From the NCBI GenBank assembly GCA_014843695.1, contig CM026397.1:40962428-41026427 (forward strand): a stretch of 64,000 nucleotides of DNA, read 5' to 3'. Of the stretch, positions 38,701-50,700 are shown in pieces (positions within the stretch are counted from its first letter, which is position 1; each line of letters opens with the position of its first letter). Below the pieces are notes generated by a model, which made no database searches, was not told the origin of the DNA, and saw nothing but the letters and a program-made list of their open reading frames with translations. The DNA is from Archivesica marissinica. Taxonomy: Eukaryota; Mollusca; Bivalvia; Venerida; Vesicomyidae. The position numbers and the translations under genes were made by a program.

Positions 38701-41700
38701 CATAAACTACTAGTATTCCTGTATGGTCTCTGGTATATACACATAAACTACTAGTATCCCTGTATGGTCTCTGGTATATCTACATAAACTACTAGTATTC
38801 CTATATGATCCCTGGTTATTGCTACCTAGTATATCTACATAAACTACTAGTATTCCTATATGATCTCTGGTTATTGCTACCTAGTATATCTACATAAACT
38901 ACTAGTATTCCTATATGATCCCTGGTTATTGCTACTTAGTATATCTACATAAACTACTAGTATTCCTATATGATCTCTGGTTATTGCTACTTAGTATACC
39001 TACATAAACTACTAGTATTCCTATATGATCTCTGGTTATTTGTTATCGATTACTTTTACGTATAATAATAATAATAATTGGGCCCATCAAATAAAAATGA
39101 TTTTAGATAACATTGGTATATCCGATATATGGATTAATCAATTTACATCGACCATCAATTTTGTTTCTATAAAGCAACGTTTAATAGATATATATAAACA
39201 ATCTTGGCATGCTAGAATCAATAATTTAAGTAAACTATCTACATACTGCTTGTTTAAACATGACTTAACATTAGAAAATACCTGTCATGTATAAATGAAA
39301 ATAAGTATAGAATAGCCCTCACTAAACTAAGAGTTTCGGCACACGATCTAGCTATAGAAACAGGCAGGTATACTAATGTAGACAGGCAATATCGCAGGTG
39401 TTTATACTGCAATATGAATGTAGTCGAAAGTGAATACCATTTCATTCTAGTTTGCCCCAAATATAGAAATCTTAAACTAAAATATTTCAAAACCATATTT
39501 TGGTAGATGGCCCACTACTAATAAATTTGTATCTCTTATTAATGCTAACAGTGATAGAGTTATTAACAGTACAGCTAAATCTGTATGTCATGCTTTCAAA
39601 CTTAGAGCACAAATAAAGTAATATATATTACTATGAAGTTTCATCCCATGCAGCATTATTTATAGTTATGTTATATTATAATTCGGGTTTAACGCCTGCA
39701 TCAGCACCATGCTGGGCTATATAGCCGGCGGGCAGTTTACCTAACAACACCTTTCCTGGGCAGGAAGCATTATTTGATTATGAGTAGAATATAATGAGTT
39801 CTTCCTAACTAATGCTAGTCATATACTTGCGAATTTATGGTTCACCATATTGATTGATGTTTAAGGCTATAAACATGCCATTGTTTTATGCTAAGAAACT
39901 TATGTATGTATGTTATGTTATGTTATGTTATGTTATGTTATGTTATGTTATGTTATGTTATGTTATGTCATGCTATGTTATGTTATGTTATGCTATGTTA
40001 TGTTATGTTATGCTATGCTATGCTATGTTATGTTATGTTATGCTATGTTATGCTATGTTATGTTATGTTATGTTATGCTATGTTATGCTATGTTATGTTA
40101 TGTTATGTTATGTCATGCTATGTTATGTTATGTTATGCTATGTTATGTTATGTTATATGTTATGTTATGTTATGTTATGCTATGTATAATTATCTCAGTA
40201 ATTATTTTAGTAATTATCTTTAGTAATAAGTATGTAAATAATACTGATGCATATTGACGTTATTTAAAACTGTTAACATAAGGTGACTTATAGGCCCGTT
40301 GGGCGGGGTGTTAGCATTTCACATTATACTGAATATATGTTGTAAATATGTTGGAAAACACAAGTCACTATAATAAACAATTATCTTATCATATCTGTAC
40401 CTGTACATATATTTAACAATGTATCATTAGGTTGATATAACGTCATGTTGGCACATTAATATCACGTAACGTTACTGACAACTTCGCCAATGACCAGAAT
40501 TCCAGAATACAATGCATACAAAAAAGCTTTCATAAAGTTGTAGCATTCAAAATTACATCAGGTTGGGCAAGATTTGGCACCAGTTGACTGTATGTTACTG
40601 TTGTAAGAATAGTGCTTTCAGTGTTACCCGAGATATAAGCACACATCCGCTTACTGTATGTTACTGTTGTAGGAATAGGGCTTTCATTGTTACCCGAGAT
40701 ATAAGCACACATCCGCGTACTGTATGTTACTGTTGTAAGAATAGCGCTTTCATTGTTACCCGAGATATAAGCACACATCCGCGTACTGTATGTTACTGTT
40801 GTAGGAATAGGGCTTTCACTGTCGCCCGAGATATAAGCACACATCCGCGTACTGTATGTTACTGTTGTAGGAATAGCGCTTTCATTGTTACCCGAGATAG
40901 AATCACACACCAAAGAAAGACATTGTGACATCTGTTCCTATACAGCTGTTCAATATGAGTTGTTGTCCTATTCAGAAGTCTAACGTCACGTGATAACATG
41001 TAGTATTTAATGTTACAGATACAAGATACGCTGAGGGAAAATGGAATAACATCTGTTGTAAACTTTGAAATCCACGGCTTGAGGTAAATTAGCTTGTATT
41101 AGTCATCTACGTGTATAACAGCTTGCTCATATTGTTCAATAATCCAATACAATACTTAGACAGTTTCCCAATGTCACAAATGCATCTGTAGTCGAATGGT
41201 TAATATTAGGACTGGTAATCCAGGGACCGCAGGTTCGATCCCCCATCTGACCCTAATAAAATTAACAATTTTTCAAATGGGACTTTAAACCGAGTTGTAC
41301 ACCGTACTCGTAAAAGAACCAAGAGACTCTGGAATGGGTCTCTGTCTGTATCATTGCACTATCCTCCAACAATCTACAATGACTAATCGCTTCATCAGGC
41401 GTCGTTCATATGGGCGACGATAAATAAACGTAAAAACACACATCATTCACAGTTAATGCCACTCTTAATAAAGCAATGCACAGATCAAAGCAATGTAGAT
41501 TCAGGAATTGCATATTTGCATCTTTGTCAACTCTGTCAAACCAAATAGCCCAGCATTTACCAGGAATGTGTATTTGTATAATCATAATAGTATTGCTCTA
41601 CTGGTCTTTCATACACATGTGAATACAAAACATGACAATGTAAAGGAAAGCAAAGGGGTCGGGCCACACGTGCTAGTAACATTAGTTACGGCCCTTACCC

Positions 41701-44700
41701 TTCTCGACAATATTCTCAGTAAGTAATTATTATTATTATTCCAGATTTGTATAGCACTCTTTTCATACAGAAATTATACGTTCAAAAGTGCTTAACATTA
41801 ATTTAGCATAGTAAGACATTTTTACAACATACATTAAAATAGTTAACATTAAGGACAACAATTTGGTAGGAATAAAAATAATAATATTAAAGATCAAACA
41901 ATGTAAAATGTTTATCAAAAATATTAAGAAACGTACATAAAGGAATAAAGGTTAAGAATTAAAATGCAAAATGCTATAGATACATCGTTAGATGGAACAC
42001 ACCAAACTAAAATCTACTTCCAAGAAGTGTATGACAGAGTGTAGCCGGTCCAGTGATTGAGTTGATCCCTACCTACGAGGCCTCCGCTACACCGGTGATA
42101 CCCTCCTCAGAATAGACGTTGACTACATAGTGTTTCTCGAACATTTAACTTTTGAATGCTAAGAGTGTATCGCAATGTCTTAGTGTACACTTGTGGCATC
42201 TAGTTACTTACTAGGTATGTTGTTTAGAATATTATATGTTATTGTTATCGAACCTGCTATCCCTGGATTACCAGTCCAGCGTGTTATCACTGGACTACAG
42301 ATCAGTCTGTATCCCAGTATCTAACTTGTCATATATGACATTTATCATACACGTGTGTACGTACTGGTTAAATATCCACACCTTAAAAAGAATAATTAGC
42401 CAACATTTCTATATTGTTAGATTAAATGACATTGTTCACTCACAGCTATCCACAAACTATTAATTATTCTTGAGTTTCATGTTCGGTCCAGACACGGTTA
42501 GTTTGTGTTTGCAGCATACGTGTGGATACTGTTATTTGTTTTGAGTTTGTGTTTGCAGCATACGTGTGGATAATGTTATTTGTTTTGAGTTTGTGTTTGC
42601 AGCATACGTGTGGATAATGTTATTTGTTTTGAGTTTGTGTTTGCAGCATAAGTGTGCATACTGTTATTTGTTTTGAGTTTGTGTTTGCAGCATACGTGTA
42701 GATAATGTTATTTGTTTTGAGTTTGTGTTTGCAGCATAAGTGTGCATACTGTTATTTGTTTTGAGTTTGTGTTTGCAGCATACGTGTGCATGCTGTTATT
42801 TGTTTTGAGTTTGTGTTTGCAGCATAAGTGTGCATACTGTTATTTATTTTGATTTTGTGTCTTGTGTGCAATAAGTGTATATAGACTGGTTAATCTGTAT
42901 CCATTCATTCATGTATTTGTTTATTATAACTTATGCTGTTATCTTCATTTATTGGAGGAAGAATATAATATATATCCTCAATCTGTCTTTCTGGAATTTG
43001 GAGTGTTTTCTCTACCTTGCACTATCCTACAAACATAAGGACAACATTTCTACTCTACTTCTAAAGGCGTCGCCCATATTAACCAGATAAAGGAGGCGTT
43101 GCCCCTATGAACCAGATAAAGGAGGCGTCGCCCATATTAAACAGATAAAGGAGGCGTCGCCCCTATGAGCCAGATAAAGGAGGCGTCGCCCATATTAAAC
43201 AGATAAAGGAGGTGTCGCCCATGTTAACCAGATAAAGGAAGCGTTGCCCCTATTAAACAGATAAAGGAGGCGTTGCCCATATTAACCAGATAAAGGAGGC
43301 GTTGCCCATATTAAACAAATAAATGAGGCGTTGCCCATATTAACCAGATAAAGGAAGCGTTGCCCCTATTAAACAGATAAAGGAAGCGTCACCCATATTA
43401 ACCAGATAAAGGAAGCGTTGCCCCTATTAAACAGATAAAGGAGGCGTTGCCCATATTAACCAGATAAAGGAGGCGTTGCCCATGTTAAACAAATAAAGGA
43501 GGCGTTGCCCATATTAACCAGATAAAGGAAGCGTTGCCCCTATTAAACAGATAAAGGAAGCGTCGCCCATATTAACCAGATAAAGGAGGCGTCGCCCATA
43601 TTAACCAGATAAAGGAGGCGTTGCCCCTATTAACCAGATAAAGGAGGCGTCGCCCATATTAACCAGATAAATGAGACGTCGCCCATATTAACCAGATAAA
43701 GGAGGCGTTGCCCCTATTAACCAGATAAAGGAGGCGTCGCCCATATTAACCAGATAAAGGAGGCGTTGCCCCTATTAACCAGATAAAGGAGGCGTCGCCC
43801 ATATTAACCAGATAAAGGAAGCGTCGCCCATATTAACCAGATAAAGGAGGCGTTGCCCCTATTAACTAGATAAAGGAGGTGTCGCCCATATTAACCAGAT
43901 AAAAGAGGCGTCGCCCCTATTAACCAGATAAAAGAGGCGTCGCCCATATTAACCAGATAAAGGAAGCGTCGCCCATATTAACCAGATAAAGGAGGCGTTG
44001 CCCCTATTAACTAGATAAAGGAGGTGTCGCCCATATTAACCAGATAAAGGAAGCGTCGCCCATATTAACCATATAAAGGAAGCGTCGCCCATATTAACCA
44101 GATAAAGGAGGCGTTGCCCCTATTAACCAGATAAAGGAGGCGTCGCCCATATTAACCAGATAAAGGAAGCGTCGCCCATATTAACCAGATAAAGGCGGCG
44201 TCACCCATATTAACCATATAAAGGAAGCGTCCCACCAGATAAAGGAGGCGTTGCCCCTATTAACCAGATAAAGGAGGCGTCGCCCATATTAACCAGATAA
44301 AGGAAGCGTCGCCCATATTAACCAGATAAAGGCGGCGTCGCCCATATTAAACAAATAAATGAGGCGTTGCCCATATTAACCAGATAAAGGAAGCGTTGCC
44401 CCTATTAAACAGATAAAGGAAGCGTCACCCATATTAACCAGATAAAGGAAGCGTTGCCCCTATTAAACAGATAAAGGAGGCGTTGCCCATATTAACCAGA
44501 TAAAGGAGGCGTTGCCCATATTAAACAAATAAAGGAGGCGTTGCCCATATTAACCAGATAAAGGAAGCGTTGCCCCTATTAAACAGATAAAGGAAGCGTC
44601 GCCCATATTAACCAGATAAAGGAGGCGTCGCCCATATTAACCAGATAAAGGAGGCGTTGCCCCTATTAACCAGATAAAGGAGGCGTTGCCCCTATTAACC

Positions 44701-47700
44701 AGATAAAGGAGGCGTCGCCCATATTAACCAGATAAATGAGACGTCGACCATATTAACCAGATAAAGGAGGCGTTGCCCCTATTAACCAGATAAAGGAGGC
44801 GTCGCCCATATTAACCAGATAAAGGAGGCGTTGCCCCTATTAACCAGATAAAGGAGGCGTCGCCCATATTAACCAGATAAAGGAAGCGTCGCCCATATTA
44901 ACCAGATAAAGGAGGCGTTGCCCCTATTAACTAGATAAAGGAGGTGTCGCCCATATTAACCAGATAAAAGAGGCGTCGCCCCTATTAACCAGATAAAAGA
45001 GGCGTCGCCCATATTAACCAGATAAAGGAAGCGTCGCCCATATTAACCAGATAAAGGAGGCGTTGCCCCTATTAACTAGATAAAGGAGGTGTCGCCCATA
45101 TTAACCAGATAAAGGAAGCGTCGCCCATATTAACCATATAAAGGAAGCGTCGCCCATATTAACCAGATAAAGGAGGCGTTGCCCCTATTAACCAGATAAA
45201 GGAGGCGTCGCCCATATTAACCAGATAAAGGAGGCGTCGCCCATATTAACCAGATAAAGGAGGCGTTGCCCCTATTAACCAGATAAAGGAGGCGTCGCCC
45301 ATATTAACCAGATAAAGGAAGCGTCGCCCATATTAACCAGATAAAGGAGGCGTTGCCCCTATTAACTAGATAAAGGAGGTGTCGCCCATATTAACCAGAT
45401 AAAAGAGGCGTCGCCCCTATTAACCAGATAAAAGAGGCGTCGCCCATATTAACCAGATAAAGGAAGCGTCGCCCATATTAACCAGATAAAGGAGGCGTTG
45501 CCCCTATTAACTAGATAAAGGAGGTGTCGCCCATATTAACCAGATAAAGGAGGCGTCGCCCATATTAACCAGATAAAGGAGGCGTTGCCCCTATTAACCA
45601 GATAAAGGAGGCGTCGCCCATATTAACCAGATAAAGGAAGCGTCGCCCATATTAACCATATAAAGGAAGCGTCGCCCATATTAACCAGATAAAGGAGGCG
45701 TTGCCCCTATTAACCAGATAAAGGAGGCGTCGCCCATATTAACCAGATAAAGGAAGCGTCGCCCATATTAACCAGATAAAGGCGGCGTCACCCATATTAA
45801 CCATATAAAGGAAGCGTCGCCCATATTAACCAGATAAATGAGGCGTTGCCCCTATTAACCAGATAAAGGAGGCGTCGCCCATATTAACCAGATAAAGGAA
45901 GCGTCGCCCATATTAACCAGATAAAGGCGGCGTCGCCCATATTAACCAGATAAAGGAGGCGTTGTCCTATTAACCAGATAAAGGAGGCGTTGCCCCTATT
46001 AACCAGATAAAGGAGGCGTCGCCCATATTAACCAGATAAAAGAGGTGTCGCCCATATTAACCAGATAAAGGAGGCGTCGCCAATATTGACCAGATAAATG
46101 AGACGTCGCCCATATTAACCAGATAAGGAAGCGTCGCCCCTATTAACCAGATAAAGGAGGCGTTGTCCTATTAACCAGATAAAGGAAGCGTTGCCCCTGT
46201 GATAACTATGCCTAAGTTTGTATTATTTGTCTACAGAAATACGAGTGTGAACACGGTTGTGGATTTCCACTTCTATTGTCTGGTATCAGAGGTGAGCGGG
46301 ATTCAAAGTGCCCTGGCTTCTGTTGTTGGTCTCGGTACAATTGGCGGATATACATTGAAGGACATACCGCCTAAATATGAGAAAAATCCAGGTTTGTATT
46401 GATCACAGCCAGACGAAACAGTGCTTTGATAGTATAATGGGAGCTGAACATAATTATATTTAACAACAAATGTATAAGACATATCTTTTTGTTAAATTTT
46501 TTAAACTTGTTTACAGCCCAATTCTTCTATCATTAATTTAAGCTTTATTTATTTTACAACCATTGCGAAACAAGTTTTAACAACTTATATTAATCACTCT
46601 CGTTGGTGCGGATGAAAGTGTAAATGTTGTCATTCGTGTGGGAGGAAACCAGAGTACCCGGAGAAATACAACCACATGTCCGATCTGGCGACCACCGTAT
46701 CACTTCACGTATCATTGAACATATGTCTTATATAAACAGGTGTTGTTTTTTTTCCGGCACTGTTTTATCTGTCTCTGGTATTGACCGAAATGTATTCAGG
46801 CCCGTAGCCATACTGAGGTACACCGAGGCACTGTGGCACCCCGAGGCAGCTCACACTGAGGAAGCTGCCTCGGTTAAAATGTCCAAATCAAACTAATACA
46901 ATTAATATTGACTGCTAGAGAGCTGAAAGGTCAGTACACAATTATACGTCTCAGCTAATTAAATCAGAAAACGCAGGAAATCGCTTCTATACCACAACAA
47001 TTGTAAATGGGAACATGCCCTCGGATCCCCTAGATTGCCTCGGTTGAAATGTTCCTCTAGCTAGGTACTGGTATTTGTTATTATTTAGAAATACAGTTTT
47101 CGAATCATTGGACATAATTATACAAGCATGAATACGAATGTAATTCGGAGAATATATCAGGTATTATTTAGGAAATACTATTTGTATTAGCCTTGTTTAT
47201 CGGCCAATAAACCACGGTTTGGAGTTCTGAAGCGTAGGAATTTACCACACAGGCCGTAGGTCTAAGTTGTTAATTACTACGCATCAGAACGACACACACT
47301 GTTTTATTCGTCGGTAAACAACGACAAGGCAAATATCATTTCCATTCTGACATGACCCAATATAATGCTTTAAAAATAAACGTGTGTGTTATTAAGTATC
47401 CTATTCTGTTATTTGGCTGGTGGCTTTACAAAATAGCACCCTGTAAAACACTTTCTGTATTCCAGTGGCATTGCATATAATCCTTCAGTTATCAACACTA
47501 TATGTGCCGTATGGTTGGTTATTAACACTACAAATTCTGCCCAATCGTTGTATTCAATTCCCGATAATTTGCTATGCCTTATTTACGTCACGTGATTTTC
47601 ATTTCATAAAATAAGTATTTATAGAAGGGAGGAGTAAATTCAACAGCCATGAAAATACCTGCTGCAGCATTAGTTTATTGCAGATTTAACGACGGTAGAT

Positions 47701-50700
47701 TTGTTCTTTGTTTATAGGAACAAAATATCAAGTCATGTTAGAATGTTGCGATAGTGTAATATTATCATATAATTTACATTCTACTAATAAAACATTAGTT
47801 ACGTAGCTATATGCATCTTCTATACATACATATGTATGGGAATTGTGAATGTTGTTACGGCAGTTACGCTACGTGCATTGTTCAGCTTAGCCTTGGAACA
47901 GGTGTCGATATATTTTGCCTTGTCAGTCAAATAAATATATTTTAACACCGATATTATTAATTGGGCCGTATTGAATTTCTGAACATATCAACGTCATTTG
48001 GCTAGACGTTAAAAAGTGAAAAATCGACAGACTGGAACCCAGGCTATGTTCAGCTGTACAATCTGATACTATACATTTTATTTGCAGAGCTGATCCTGTC
48101 AGAAGTTATGAACTATGATCCACATCCTACTCTACGTGGAAAGATGTTGACCTTAGTGTGTGCAGCTAAGGGGTCAAACGATATAGAGTTCAGCTGGTAC
48201 AAAGATAGTGTACTGGTGGACACGAGTTTAACATCACGGAACGCATGGCAGACAATCATCCCGCATTCTGTACACGGCATGTTCCTGTCTGTGCTAAATA
48301 TAGACAGTGCCATGCCAATTGACCAAGGTGCGGAGCTTACGTAGTATTTATATCAAAAAACATCAATGTATACGTTTATTGACCTAATTCAATCTACGAA
48401 GAAACCCATTCTAGCTAATCTAGTTAAATTTATCAAAGAATCTTTGAAAGTTAGAAGTTCACTGTTAAATGTTATGTAATGTGTTCATCCTCTGCAATTG
48501 ATGATATTACAAACTGTTTTGAACCAATTCAAGTAAATTAGTATTTATATGTTATGTAATTATGTATGTATATTTGACGATGTATTAGTCGGAACAAATG
48601 TTCTGTTCTGTTCTGTTCTGTTCATTTGTTATACAGATACCACAGTGCACGTGTAATGCATGTTTAATACCGGCAATTGTTTCGCAAAGTTTTTTGAAAA
48701 ACCGCCTGTGACATCACTATTGCTCCACAGATAATATCTACTGGAAGTCGTGATAGCGCAGTGGATGCGCGTTCGCTTCAGATGCGAACGATCCGGAGTT
48801 CGAACCCCACTGGAGATATTACGATTGTGCCCTTAGGCATTTAAATTCCACGTTGCCTCTTCTCTCTCCTTCATGGCGATGGATTCCATCAGGAAAGAGG
48901 TCTCGAGAGTGATTAATATAAGTTGAAAGAACTTGGTTCGCAATCGAGCTAAAATAAATTTGTATAAACTAGATATTATCTATCTTATCCACATGACAGT
49001 GGATAGTTTCCTCATTTAATATAATTCCACACCCCAGTAGGATTCGAACTTGTCCGGTGAGGGGCAACTTATTTGAATTCAACGACCGTAACCACTCGAC
49101 TACGAAGGAAATATACAGACTTTTGTAATACCATCATGAGAAAAGCTGAGATTACCATTTTTTACCATGATATTGAAAATCTCACCAGCGCTCAAGTTTT
49201 ATATATTTAACTCTTTCAACACTACAGGCCTCTAAATAGACTTACAAAAAGTGTAGATCCAGATGAACCGGCTCATCAGGATCTGCACTTTTTGCCAGTA
49301 ATAATTATTACTATTTTTAGATAAAATTACCCATTTTGATAAATGAACTGGTCCAGAGGTACTTTTCTTATTAATTTATTGATCCAAATATATCATGCAC
49401 CAGTCCATATCAGTTACTTGGGTTGAATGGGTTAATATCATTCACCAGTCCATGTCAGTTACTTGGGTTGAATGGGTTAATATCATTCACCAGTCCATGT
49501 TAGTTACTTGGGGTTGAATGGGTTAATATCATTCACCAGTCCATGTTAGTTACTTGGGGTTGAATGGGTTAATATCATTCACCAGTCCATGTTAGTTACT
49601 TGGGGTTGAATGGGTTAATATCATTCACCAGTCCATGTTAGTTACTTGGGGTTGAATGGGTTAATATCATTCACCAGTCCATGTTAGTTACTTGGGGTTG
49701 AATGGGTTAATATCATTCACCAGTCCATGTTAGTTACTTGGGGTTGAATGGGTTAATATCATTCACCAGTCCATGTTAGTTACTTGGGGTTGAATGGGTT
49801 ACGGCAGAAATATGCCTATGCAGAAGATAAACGTGCAGGCAATGGCATTATTACTAATTAATGCTATGGTCTTTATGATTACAGGCACATTTTCGTGCCA
49901 GGCGACAGACTTCGGCCAGTCCGTAGTTGGGAATGTAGATGTGGCAGTGAACAATTATCCCCGAGTACAACTAGACCCCATGTCACTAAGTGTGAACAGT
50001 GGAAAGACTGTCACATTCAAGTGTCTTTCTCCTGACGATAGCTGGCAACAGTTTTCTTACGAATGGTATAAGGTAATTGTCGATAGCAATTAATAACTGT
50101 TGGTAATCAACGTCGTGTGGCGTCCGTGGTCCACTGGTAGAGCGTCCGATTTGGAATCGAACGGTCCTGGGTTCGATACTCGGACAGGCGACGTATGTAG
50201 TGTCATTGAGCAAAGCACCTCACATACATTGCTTAGTACTGGTTACCTTAATCGCTTAGGTCGGTAAGCCTGCCCAGAAAAACATGTCTAGGTCCCCGAG
50301 AGGGGTTTGACATTAATGGAACATATATACATACATACATCAAGACACACAGTACACATAAAATGGCGACGACAAATAAAATGCACCAACATGTGACTAA
50401 GTGCATGGACATGCAATTATATAAATATACAAACCTTGATGGAAACTATTGTTATTCGGTTCTATTCGCACCACATCATTATAAGATAAATACAAAGTCT
50501 CATTACATAGTATGTCGGTATTAATAAAGTGTACATCACACCTGCTTCAATAGTAATGTGTTGTTGTATTGACAATTGAAAATGTCACGTTTTCACGGGT
50601 TCATGATAATGTCATTCCGTCAATCCCTGTACATGAGATATCATTCCGCCACTCCCTGTACATGAGATATCATTCTGTCAATCCCTGCACACGATATGTC

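Noticed and set aside
39854..40257. Three overlapping frames of about 110 residues rich in Met-Leu-Cys-Tyr
   Set aside because: They come from a TATGT pentanucleotide repeat read in three frames.
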